From: Capitulum mitella
Taxonomy: Eukaryota; Arthropoda; Thecostraca; Pollicipedomorpha; Pollicipedidae
NCBI GenBank assembly: GCA_030062745.1
Contig: CP099841.1
Location: 33,038,368 to 33,102,367, forward strand
DNA: 64,000 nucleotides
Direction of reading: 5' to 3'
A program made the translations under genes and the position numbers. The notes under the pieces are model-generated. The model was given only the letters and a program-made list of their open reading frames with translations, was not told the origin of the DNA and ran no database searches. Positions 21,801-29,900 of this stretch are shown here, one piece after another. The stretch's first letter is position 1; each line of letters starts with the position of its first letter.

Positions 21801-24700
21801 TTGTCGCATAACAATGAACCACTGCAAAATCCTTGCCATGAAGGACTGCTGGCTTTTTGGGAGGAGGGAGGGTTATGTCGTCGGCAGGCATTACATATCA
21901 GAGATGCAACAATTCTGATACTGGAATATCAACAGTACGTCAAAGCACAGAGGAGCAAACTGATCCTCGGGAACGCTTGGGTCTCTGACAAATGACACTT
22001 CATTTTGCCACACGACACGCATATCTTCAAACATAACAAGACCTGAGCTACCTGGCCCTTAAGCGTTCGATACGTTCATGGCTATAAAAGCCATGAACGT
22101 ATCAAACTCCGAACGGCCTCACGTACAGCCTAAGCAATGATGACATGGGCTGGTAGCGTTAGCGACGAGAGCAAACCTGGCCGCGTTCGGTAACACATGC
22201 GGGCCCCAAATTCGAGTCCGGGCGTCGGCCCGGCCCGGCGGTACGAATCCAGACTGCCCCGCTCAGGAAGTCCACCACCAAATAGACTGCCCCGGGCCAC
22301 CGGCGCAGACTGTGCCAGTTCAACGGTCAGCCGTCGCGGCGGATAGCGCCAGTTCAGAGGCCAGCCCCAGCGGCGGACCGCCCTGGCCGGCCGACCTACC
22401 TTGACGAAGTTGTCCGGGAACACGCCCAGCTTGCCGCGCAGCTTGCCGCGCATCCAGCCGGGCTCAGTGGGCGTGAGCTCGGTGACCACGTCGCCCACGC
22501 GAATCGTGAGCTCGTCCGAGTGCTGCGCCTCGTAGTCATACTCGACCAGCGCCTCTGGAACCGGACACGGTCCTCGTCAGCACGCTGGGCAGTCTGGACA
22601 GACAGCTGCGCTCGCGTGCGTGGCAGGACGCGAGGTCGCCGCTGGTCGGCGGTCGGATGGCCTGGATTGTTCTGAAGATGGGAGCTTTCCGGCGATGCCT
22701 GAGAGAGTTTATCACCGTTAACCGACTCAAGTCCGCAATCTTCTTGTCTGAGGCCTGTCTGGGAAAATGAAACAGTTTCGCCCCACCACATCAAAACCAT
22801 TGCTCCACGCAGCGCGCCTCAGTTGTCGCATGTCGTTACTGTCACAGTTTATCACCCCACTTGGTGCATTGCACCTCCATCCAATTTAAGGGTCTTGATC
22901 ACAGAAATGGAGGCATATAAAGGTCCATATCGCATCTGCTGCTCCTGCTGGGATGAGGCGGCGTCCTAACTCTGCGCCAGCACCGCTGTCGAGTCTGTCT
23001 GCGTGAGCATCTGGCAGCGGAAGACGGGAGCACTTTTTGTGCCGCGCGCTGAAACAACGTGGGCCCTCACCGGGCCGGTCACGGGGCCGGGCCGAGGGCG
23101 CCCGAACTCCCACCGGCGTCACGACCCCGGCCGCCGCTGCCCCAGTTCAGACTTTCACTGACGGAGCGGCGTCCACCGCGCTCCTCTCCGACCTCCTGCT
23201 CCAGTCATTCATCGCAGCGTCCGAGAACGGCCGGCCTCTCCCGCTAATTCCCCGGCTCAGCCGGCCCCTCCCGGCGTCACCGACACCGCAGGCGGCGTGG
23301 GAACCGACTCGCGGCTGATCTCCCCGCGGAGCGGGCCGGCCGGGGTCGGCGCCGGCCGGTAAACAGAGCGCGCCGCCTGCTCCGGCTCCGGCTCCGGCTC
23401 CGGCTGCGGCCGGGGCGGCGTGTTTACCGCCGGCGCCGGCGGAACGAGGCCGTTACCGCCGGCGCCGGCGAGACCGGGCCGGCCGGACGTGCGCCGCCGG
23501 AACGCCGGCGGTCCGCCCGGTCTCGGCCGGCCGGACCGGCTCCGGGTCGGTTCACGGTCCCGGTCTCGGTATCGTGCGGTGTGTCCCTGTCACCGATCCT
23601 GACCTGCGCTAACGGGTCTGACCTGGCACCAGTGGGCCGACCTATCAACAAGGACCCGAATTGACACCGCAGGACCTGTCCTGGTGCCCCAGAGCCTGTT
23701 CTGACACTAGGTCTGTACTTGATGGCCTCATCATCACTAGTAGAGCCTAATCATCACTAGCCTCATCATCACCGTCCCCGGGATATCTAGCATGAAACCA
23801 GTACACATGACATAACACAAGAGGCTCTGACTCGTCACCAAAAGGCCTGCCTGGCCTGCCACCAGAGGCCCTCTTATACTAGAGACCCTGGACAGCTACC
23901 AAAGGACCCCGCCTACCAGCAGGGGCCCTGTTCCTGTTCCGTTGCCACAGGCCCTGGCCTGTCACCGGAGGGCCTGACCTGTCACCGGTGGGCCTGACCT
24001 GTCCCCGTCGCGCGGCGGACCAGGCCAGGACTGCAAGAGCCGGTGACGCGCCTGTGACGGCACGGACCGGATGTGATGCTGCCGACCGCGTCACGTGGCT
24101 GGCCAAGCAGCACCTGAGCGGCGCCGGCTGGCCGGCCAACCGTCGCCGCACACGCGCCGCCCGCCCGGCCGCCACACATTCACCGGCGTCCACACTGCGC
24201 CGTCGGCCTCGGCGCGTGAAACGCCCCGGTGGGACCAGGCACGAACCGACCCGAACCGCCGGCACCGACCAGCTCCAGCCAGGGCCTGATGGCGGCCGAT
24301 ACACGCCGCAGCGCAGCCGTGCTCATTCCGGGGACCGCGCGTGATTTCACGGCGACGCAAGAAGCCAGCAGCTGGACCCAAACAAAAGTTCGGTGCACCA
24401 GTCTAAATGCGCATGACGTGAGCAGAGCGGAAGAGTCCACCCAAAGGTAACTGGCGCCGCCAGTGACGCCAGGCCGGCGCTGAAAAGACCTGACGCAGAC
24501 GCGAGACATCGTCCGTCCCGCCCGCTCCGAACGCCTCCCTCCGCGGGCCGCCGGCGGGCCTCCGGCCGTCGGAGCGCGCAGGCAAGGCCAGCGGCGGGCG
24601 GGCTCGCCGACCGCGCCCTTCCTTCCCGCGACCACGTCCGCCGCGGCACCGCCGGCGGAGCGTCGCGCGCCGCACACTCACTGGAGACCGGAAAGCCCAT
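718..24700 (-). CDS. cindr: CIN85/CD2AP/cindr-family SH3 adaptor protein, 14 coding exons
   Basis: Multi-SH3 adaptor. In this family the SH3 domains bind PxxxPR peptides (for example in Cbl), and the protein links receptor endocytosis to actin through capping protein. CDS join on the minus strand, high to low: 24700-24682, 22554-22400, 15220-15130, 11592-11459, 9337-9127, 8520-8333, 6990-6840, 6504-6091, 5707-5598, 4203-4077, 3404-3276, 2987-2883, 1621-1374, 882-718. Every junction keeps phase; the sum is 2247 nt (748 aa plus TAG). Approximate residues: SH3-A 7-58, linker 59-89, SH3-B 90-144, GVGLGDI linker, SH3-C 205-262, proline-rich 267-454, CPI-like motif 467-483, WMKELQR 518-524, WMRELQR 560-566, Ala/Pro tract 620-665, coiled coil about 670-740. 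Human CIN85 has the same order at 665 aa. All but one intron are GT-AG. UTRs were not located, and no AATAAA was seen between the stop and the window edge. Identity is certain at family level; the symbol follows the fly orthologue. Confidence 0.93.
1374..1621 (-). CDS. cindr: cindr exon 13, Ala/Pro tract and start of coiled coil
   Basis: Reads AKPRKPTSRVPSVKATESS, a long Ala/Pro low-complexity tract, then ADLRALQEQCDRLQKQLNDQ, the first heptads of the C-terminal coiled coil. Acceptor TTCTCCTGCAG. The coding sequence must stop at CAG (1374) to join exon 14 in frame, and the next bases on the minus strand are GCGAGT, so the donor is GC, not GT. Confidence 0.9.
2883..2987 (-). CDS. cindr: cindr exon 12, acidic/proline linker
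   Basis: Reads DEEKASGDPGPAASDVDAPG and on to PARPARPEPPSD. Very good acceptor (TCTCTTGCAG) and donor (GTGAGT). Phase 1 in and out, so skipping it would keep the frame. Confidence 0.87.
3276..3404 (-). CDS. cindr: cindr exon 11, second WMRELQR motif
   Basis: Reads VETDDDKMERQSTEPAAG, then STPPLWMRELQRSKRHPAAK. Acceptor ACCTGCTAG; donor taken as GTACGG with exon end 3276, which gives the phase 1 needed by exon 12. The layout (acidic/Ser lead, PP, W-M-basic-E-L-Q-R) copies exon 10. Confidence 0.87.
4077..4203 (-). CDS. cindr: cindr exon 10, first WMKELQR motif
   Basis: Reads EPAMVNGSAEREGAPASS and on to APPWMKELQRAQNKRISRL. Acceptor GCTGCTCAG, donor GTGAGC; phase 0 in, phase 1 out. The tryptophan-basic motif recurs on the next exon; I do not know its partner. 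Confidence 0.9.
5598..5707 (-). CDS. cindr: cindr exon 9, capping-protein-interaction (CPI) motif
   Basis: Reads EEFDAVERGPDRLTHITADR then ARAPGRRPPS. This matches the CPI motif of CIN85/CD2AP (LxHxTxxRPK...RRxP) that binds capping protein at actin barbed ends. The usual Pro-Lys after the Arg is Ala-Arg here. Acceptor GGGCGGCAG, donor GTGAGT. Phase 1 in, phase 0 out. Confidence 0.92.
6091..6504 (-). CDS. cindr: cindr exon 8, long proline-rich region
   Basis: The largest exon (414 nt). It reads EDAGEQERVPAVSNTS, then many KP/PPP repeats (TPPPKPVSPKP, KPTTPPPPAPKPS), then a Ser/Thr/Asn stretch and an Ala/Gly tract ending GKPDGDTSL. Acceptor CCTTTCAG, donor GTGAGC. Phase 1 in, phase 1 out. Disordered; several PxxP motifs could bind SH3 domains. 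Confidence 0.92.
6840..6990 (-). CDS. cindr: cindr exon 7, Lys/Pro-rich region
   Basis: Reads KPARPDKPPTKPPAKPEAPE and continues Ala/Pro/Lys-rich to RPAS. Acceptor TCCCCAG, donor GTGAGC; phase 0 in and phase 1 out fit both neighbours. No folded domain; probably a flexible segment with SH3-ligand PxxP cores. Confidence 0.88.
8333..8520 (-). CDS. cindr: cindr exon 6, SH3-C
   Basis: Encodes the whole third SH3: KELCRALFAYQRQNDDELTL, KEGDIITIVSKESEDKGWW, RGELAGKVGVFPDNFVEVI. The QNDDELT-KEGDI block is nearly identical to human CIN85/CD2AP SH3-C. Acceptor GCCCGCAG, donor GTGAGT. Phase 1 in, phase 0 out. Confidence 0.97.
9127..9337 (-). CDS. cindr: cindr exon 5, SH3-B end and GVGLGDI linker
   Basis: Begins VGVFPSNFVEEL, completing SH3-B, then KPKPVKGVGLGDILRDAK, which matches the conserved KVKGVGFGDIFKD linker of CIN85, then proline-rich sequence to QLPPKP. 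Acceptor TTTTCTAG, donor GTGAGG. 211 nt, phase 0 in, phase 1 out. Confidence 0.95.
10172..10416. repeat. 49-bp tandem repeat, about 5 units
   Basis: Unit starts GACACCGCCGCACCACCGCG; starts at 10172, 10221, 10270, 10319 and 10368, exactly 49 bp apart. It lies in cindr intron 4 (between SH3-B halves). The last two units have diverged (GGCGGAGG for GGTGGAGA). Long open frames through it are by-products of the repeat. Confidence 0.95.
11459..11592 (-). CDS. cindr: cindr exon 4, SH3-B first part
   Basis: Encodes RRRCRALFSYTPEKPDELGL through GWWKGSLNGK, the N-terminal three quarters of the second SH3 (human: RRRRCQVAFSYLPQNDDEL). Acceptor CCCGCAG, donor GTGAGC. Phase 1 in, phase 0 out. The intron falls inside the SH3 fold, just before the VGVFPSNFV strand on the next exon. 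Confidence 0.95.
12405..12780. repeat. 68-bp tandem repeat, about 5.5 units
   Basis: CACGGTCAGCCTGAGCGTGC recurs at 12421, 12489, 12557, 12625, 12693 and (diverged) 12761, exactly 68 bp apart, with near-identical units. It lies in cindr intron 3, about 1 kb from the SH3-B exon. Confidence 0.95.
13918..13957 (-). other. cindr: Candidate alternative cindr exon (internal first exon or alternative linker)
   Basis: On the minus strand ATGGCCAGCTCAG (13930-13918) is followed by donor GTGGGT and ends in phase 1, so it would splice in frame to the SH3-B exon (MASSG then RRRCRAL). The ATG has G at -3 and +4. It lies in a CpG-rich block typical of promoters. A weaker reading is an internal exon from an acceptor at 13958 (40 nt, phase 0 in, phase 1 out), replacing exon 3. 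CIN85 is known to have isoforms lacking SH3-A. Confidence 0.35.
15130..15220 (-). CDS. cindr: cindr exon 3, basic/proline linker between SH3-A and SH3-B
   Basis: A strong acceptor (GCTGTTTCAG) precedes MVHRDSSKPRPKPAEPATG, then a short stretch ending in AKRP, then donor GTGAGT. It is 91 nt, phase 0 in and phase 1 out, exactly bridging the SH3-A exon and the SH3-B exon. The human linker is likewise basic just before SH3-B. The leading ATG is a splice coincidence or a possible internal start; it need not be used. Confidence 0.85.
17306..17374 (-). other. cindr: Candidate 69-nt cassette exon in cindr intron 2
   Basis: Acceptor CTGGGGCAG, 23 open codons ending GPMDLLAE, then a consensus donor GTGAGT. 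Phase 0 in and out, so it could be included between exons 2 and 3 without breaking frame. No homology that I recognise, and the polypyrimidine tract is weak. Confidence 0.25.
17495..17812. repeat. Degenerate short-unit array (left arm of an inverted pair)
   Basis: About 15-20 loosely repeated units of 14-17 bp with consensus GGAAAAGGTTCGTAT. A related array runs in the opposite orientation at 19116-19390, so the pair resembles the arms of a foldback element. Confidence 0.75.
19116..19390. repeat. Degenerate short-unit array (right arm of an inverted pair)
   Basis: Units read ACGAACCTTTTCC, the reverse complement of the array at 17.5-17.8 kb, with similar divergence between units. About 1.3 kb of unrelated, non-coding sequence lies between the arms. 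Confidence 0.75.
22069..22103. repeat. Perfect 15-bp hairpin
   Basis: GATACGTTCATGGCT, a 5-nt loop ATAAA, then its exact reverse complement. The arms are too short for a typical pre-miRNA. Confidence 0.9.
22400..22554 (-). CDS. cindr: cindr exon 2, SH3-A
   Basis: Encodes the first SH3 almost completely: ALVEYDYEAQHSDEL at the ALYDY position, then TEPGWMRGKL and GVFPDNFVK. Acceptor TTCCAG (22560-22555) and donor GTAGGT (22399 down). Phase 1 in, phase 0 out. The second tryptophan of the usual WW pair is Met here. Confidence 0.95.
22555..24681. other. cindr intron 1
   Basis: No exon recognised. 23590-24010 is a loose minisatellite around GGGCCTGACCTGTCACCGG. 23330-23560 is very GC-rich low-complexity sequence (repeated GGCTCC, GGCGCCGGC). 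Confidence 0.55.
24682..24700 (-). CDS. cindr: cindr exon 1 (start codon, MGFPVS)
   Basis: The ATG at 24700-24698 sits in a full Kozak context (GCCGCCATGG on the minus strand). After 19 coding bases comes a consensus donor GTGAGT (24681-24676). The exon ends in phase 1, exactly what the SH3-A exon needs, and the split codon becomes Lys. Human CIN85 also starts only a few residues before its first SH3. No other upstream ATG with a phase-1 donor was found as close to such a good Kozak site, but RNA data could show another first exon. Confidence 0.72.
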
Positions 24701-24910
24701 GGCGGCGGCCGCGGAGGCCGGCAGGGCGGCGTCACGGCTCCGGCGGGCTCCAGCTCCGGCCGACGACAGAGCGGGCCGACGGCGGCGGCCGACACCGTAC
24801 CACCGCGTCCCGGCACGTCTCGCAATCGATGCAGGGCCGATCAATCGGCGCCCCTTCACCTGCACACAGGTGAGCCGGCGCCCGACGGAAAGGGCCCGCC
24901 CCGGCGGCGT

Positions 24911-25141
24911 CAGACGGCAGAGAACATTCAATGGGCGGCGTCAGACGGGAGAGAACATACACTGGGCGGTGTCAGACGGGAGAGAAGATACACCCATTTA
25001 CATCAGACGGCAGGGAACAGACTCCGAGCGACTTCAGACGGGAGAGAACAGACTCCGCGCGGCGTCAGACGGGAGACATGACGCGCCGACTGACGTCAAA
25101 CGAGAGACAAGCGAGAACGAACGATTTCAGACGGGATGTGG
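24911..25141. repeat. 31-bp-period tandem array upstream of cindr exon 1
   Basis: The core CAGACGGGAGAGAA starts at 24911, 24942, 24973, 25004, 25035, 25066, 25097 and 25128: eight units at exactly 31 bp. The remaining half of each unit varies. The array begins about 210 bp upstream of the cindr start codon. One unit boundary contains TGACGTCA (25091-25098). Confidence 0.95.
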
Positions 25142-26701
25142 GCAATCAGCTGGATAAGGAAACTCATCAACGCCCAGTGGGACGCCCCGTCAGGCTCATA
25201 CGGAAACAATGAGCAGGACACAAGGCATGAGTCATCGACTTTCCCATCGTGGTATCCATGACCTCCCACCCAGTGCTAGACTGCCATATCGAATACAATG
25301 TCACAAGAAATCCGCCTCGTACCAACGACAAGCATAACATCAGCAGGCATTCAGAGGTCCCACTGGTCCATGTTGATGCTGATTTATTTTTATTCCACCA
25401 CACCAAAGTTCCCACGTCTGGTAATTGGTATGCAAATTCGCTGATTTCCCACGGTTCGGAATGCAGATGCCAACGGCTTCGTGAGGCCGTGTAGCCAGCC
25501 CTCAGCACTGCATATTTCTTCCGAAGCACAGATGCTCTTGCATGCGCACGCCAGTCTATCTTTTCATCTTCCTTTTTATAGCAAACACAGGAAAACTCAT
25601 GGCCTGGAACTGGGCCGCAACGCGAGCAAAAATTATCCATCGTGCATCTGATTCGGGCACTGCACACTGCGACCTTAAAAGGTCTTCCGATTAGGCGTGG
25701 GTGTGAAAACGTGTGACCTGCCAAACAAGAACCTCACGCTTGGAGGAAAAATGGGGGTAACAATGCTTAAAAGCGTACAGGGCAGTACAAGCATTCGTCA
25801 ACAACACGAATGCTTCCAAGTAGCATAAATACCTTACGGTCTCGAAGATTCCCAATCAAACTTTAAGTCAAACGGGCAATTAGGCATGAACCAACCGAAC
25901 CAAAAACGAAAGGTTATGACTAAAATTCTGCTTTCACGTGAATCCGCCTTTAACCGACTGGGTCCGCGCCCTACCAGCTTTAAAAATTGATCAACTAGAA
26001 AGTCACGTGGCTTCGCTTTTCGACTGAATGCACCTACAACAGCTGAATCTATCTTGAGGCCGTAGCCCCGACAGTGGGGAAAAACGCGCAGTGAGCGAAG
26101 CGGTGGGAGCGGGCAACGCTTACCGACGCTCTCTCTGGCTTCAGCCTCGACAATGCGTAGTTTTCCAGGTACGAAGCAGCTATTCACGGAGGTCAACAAA
26201 CGGACCAGCCTGGCGTTTTTGACGCCGATACATGACATCATCGACTGACCACACGACGAGCAGAACCTCCGGGCACGGCAAATGCGCTTCTGCATCGGGC
26301 AGCCGCGTGCCACGCTCCCCCGACCGACCCAATTCCGCGGAACCGCTCCCGTCCGTCAACCCGCGCCAAATAAAGCCAAAACACGCCCGCCGGCCGCCGG
26401 TCCCGTCACGGAGTGGCCGGGCCAAGCCGGGCCGGGCCGGGCCGGGCCGAGCAGGGCAGGGCAGGGTCGGGCCGAGCATGGCAGAGCTAAAACTAGGGCC
26501 CGTCCCGCGCCGAGTCCAGGCCGGGATCGACCATCGAGCCAGAATTAATGCCGCCCGGTCCCGCAGAAACGATGCCTGCTGCCAACGCGCGCTGACACGG
26601 CCACCTGCGTCACCGCCGCGCGCAGCAATGGGACCATGGTTCGCCATGAACCACAACAGGCGTCCCACGACCGCGCGGTCGGGGCACGGCCATCGGCAGA
26701 G
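25142..26701. other. Intergenic, no gene recognised
   Basis: No open frame with recognisable domains. 26410-26490 is a GC-rich simple repeat of GCCGGGCCGG/GGGCAGGGCA units. Confidence 0.5.
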
Positions 26702-26925
26702 CCAGGCGCACCAAGTCCGAACGTGTCGCACTGAGAAAAAACGTCCAGGCGCACCACGTCCGGAACTTCTAACATCACGGAAAACGTCCAGGTGCACCAA
26801 GTCCAGAACTTGTAACATCACGGAAAACGTCCAGGCGTACCAAGTCCGGAACGTGTTGCAATGAGAAGAACGTTCCAGGCGTACAAAGTCCGGAACTTCT
26901 CGCACTGAGAAAAACGTCCAGAAGC
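26702..26925. repeat. 43-bp tandem repeat, about 5 units
   Basis: CCAGGCGCACCAAGTCCGGA-type units start at 26702, 26745, 26788, 26831, 26875 and 26918 (43 bp apart, one 44). Adjacent units alternate partly between ...CGCACTGAGAAAAA and ...AACATCACGGAAA endings. Confidence 0.93.
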
Positions 26926-29900
26926 ATGACTGCAAGAGAAGCACTGGCGCAAGCAAGAGGTGCATGCATTCCCGAAGGCGCGGTCACAAAACGTGAACTT
27001 GCTTGTCAATGAAAGCTGCAACAACTGCCGAGGTCAGAGTTAGACCAACATCGTGACAAACGTGAACGCAGCCCACAGAATTTTGCCTTAACGATGGGAG
27101 GCCAGGAAGATACACTGCAGGGTGAACGACGAAACACGCCTGTCGTGTTTCTCTTGCAATTTGGAGACACATTTCAATAGTGCGTAATACATTCACCCAC
27201 CTTTCTTGCATTTTCCAATACGAACGGATATCTATCGATCTACGTATTTTGCACAGAGGAATTGTAAGTTTAAATGTCACGCGGCTTTGTAATGCCGTCC
27301 GCTGCCGTTACTGAGCATTAACGCAAAAAACGAAAACGCGTTACGGCCAATGTTACGGCGAGGCCGGTCTCCTGTTATGATGGTTGAAGTAAACAGACTT
27401 TGTCGGCCCACGACCTCGCTCGTTAGACACGAGTGACTGAAAAGCTAACGCCCACTTGTCACAAGCACATTCATTTAAACTACCTGCCTTGAGTAAACAA
27501 TCAAAAATGTGACGATTATTCGTCAGCACAGCAGAATATTGCGATAACATCGTAGTGGTGGCCTGTGATTTAAGAGTGCAACAGCATCTCAGGTCTTCGT
27601 TGTATTTCACGGGATTTAATATTGAAACTTTACGTCCACTCACATCCAGTACCAACCCAAACTGACCATTCAAGCCGTCAGCTCACTATCCGTCTAATAT
27701 CTACAAGTTGCAACTTCCTGGCATAACTCGACGGTTGATTAACGCGGCGGCGCCCACCAGCACTGACAGCACAGACGACCCTTCCACGGCCGCGGCCGTC
27801 GACACTGACCTATTCTGCAGCGTCCATAGCAGAGGTGGAAGCCGCGGTTCTTATGGCCCCTGGGCAGGGTGACCCAGCCGGGGTACGACACACCGACGCC
27901 GATCATGTCCGTCCGCATTCCTCCCGAGCGCGCGGCAGCGGCACGACTGGCGGCCGCGCCGCGGCGCGGAGAGCGCCCTCCCGGCAGCGCGGCGGCCGCC
28001 GCGGCCCGCCGCCGGCGCCACCCGCCGGCCGCGCTCCCCTCTGCCGGCCGCCCCTGCCTGCGGCGCCGGCCGGCCGGCCGGCAGCCGCCCCAGCTGGACG
28101 GAGGCGGGCGTCGGTAGCTGGAGCACGCGGGCGCGCGAGCGTCCACGGCACGGGGTCCGAGGCTGTGCGGCCCGGCGCTGGATCACCGCGGCACACGCAA
28201 CGGTCCAATTATCGAGTGGCGTTATTTCCGACGGCGGTCAGCGGAAGGGCCCGCAGTTCACTTTAAAACACAAAAACCAGCGTCATCAATCAATTCGGGA
28301 TAAGACACGCCGGGAGCTCTGCCAGAGTTGCGTTGCGGTGGAGGACAAACACGCCACAAACGGCGTGGCTCCGCTGACCCACTGGCGATCGGCGGCGGTT
28401 TCTCTGAACCGGTGCGGGTCGGGTCGGCCGGCCGCTCGGCCAGACCCGGCTCACCCCTGCGGCCCGGCCGGGCCGCCCCTTCCGGCGACCCGAATTCGCC
28501 GCCACTTTGCTTTTGTGGAGGAAAAGCCGATCGGCGGCCACTTCCGGCGGCGCGACGGCGCCAATCTGGGCGCCAATCGCCGGAGCCACCGGCTGACGCA
28601 CGCTTCCGGCCGCAGCTCCGCAGGGGAGACGTAACGTCCGAAGCCGATCCGAGAACGGCCAGGGCCTCAGCGGACAGCGCATCCGGAGCCGACGAGAGCC
28701 CGGTCCGAGCCTCCGTGGCCACCGCTCTCCGCCTAGTAGTCACCGAAGGTGACAACTGCCTCCACCGGCAGACCGACAGGGGCATAGGCGAGGTGTAGTC
28801 GCCGAACAGCGCAGACAACGGGCCGCTCTGGCAGCTTTGAAGAACTTCACCATTATGTATGGCGTTGCATAAGGAAAGCCATCACAATGGCTCTCGCTCC
28901 ACCTATGGGAAAAAGACCTAAGCTGGCGACGTGCGCTCACTGAGACGGCGTCCCACGCTCCCACGGCCGGAACTCCCCCCCCCCCGCCGACGAGCGGCCG
29001 GCGAGAGCCCCTCAGAGCCGCGGCCGCCGGGGGAGGGGAGGGGCAGGCGTCCGCGGGCCGCTCCCGTTTCCGGTGGAACAGGTGGCCGGCCGCGGACAGG
29101 TGCTCTGCTCTCCGGCCGGGCGGTGGCGCCGGCGCGCAGCGACGCGCGCCGCGGCCGGGCTCCGTCCCGGGCTGACGTCGGCGGCTCGTCCGCTGACGTC
29201 CGCTGACGTCGCAGAGGCCGGGCGAGGCGAGTGATCCGGCGCCCGTGACCAGCGGCGCATCAGGCGGACAACGTACCGGGGTGTCGTTTGGCAAGCTCCC
29301 GGGGCTCTGGCCCATACGCTGACCAGGCATACCCTACAGATAATATTTAAACGTAGGGTTACCTGCAGCCCACCACGCTGTGGTGCTGGGGCCCTAATCA
29401 ACATCACGGAAAGACGTCTTCAGCCCGGCTGTACCACCTCCTCCAGGGCCAAAGATGACAGTAAACCGCCTGGAGGTGGGAATCCCCCGACAGGGATCTG
29501 ACCGTCCCCTGCCAACAGGGCGTCGGAAATGTGACCAGGAGTCGAGGCGCCCGGCGGTGGCGACCAGAGGCTGCGCCGGCGCCAGCCACGCACGTCGCGG
29601 CCGAATGGTTCGCCTGATTTACGAGCGACTGTCCTAATTCCATGGAGTGAGCGTCCCAGCACTACGTGGAAGTGGTGTTTTTACGCCGGGAGCTCGGGCC
29701 TGAGAGCACGCTAATTGACTAAAAGCGCACAAGGTCACGTGTGGTCTTCCGACCATCCCCAGATCGTTTTCAACGGCGCTGGGAGCGTCGTTCATTGGTC
29801 CATCCGTCTCACTCCCAAGGCGGATTATGGCGTCAGACCTCATGAGGTGCCGCAGGCGATCGAGGCCGGACCGAAACCGGCTGACCAGCCGCAGGCGACT

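Larger units (their letters stand above)
15221..22399. other. cindr intron 2 (7.2 kb)
   Basis: Contains the candidate cassette exon, the inverted pair of degenerate arrays (17.5 and 19.1 kb), a hairpin at 22.07 kb and a two-copy repeat of about 77 bp at 20323-20480. No other gene recognised. Confidence 0.6.

Noticed and set aside
22069..22103. Hairpins at 22.07, 39.3 and 42.14 kb as microRNA precursors
   Set aside because: Arms of 15-17 bp and loops of 2-5 nt are too short for Drosha/Dicer substrates.
24911..25141. CRISPR-like appearance of the 31-bp array
   Set aside because: Units are contiguous with drifting halves rather than repeats separated by unique spacers, and the DNA is eukaryotic.
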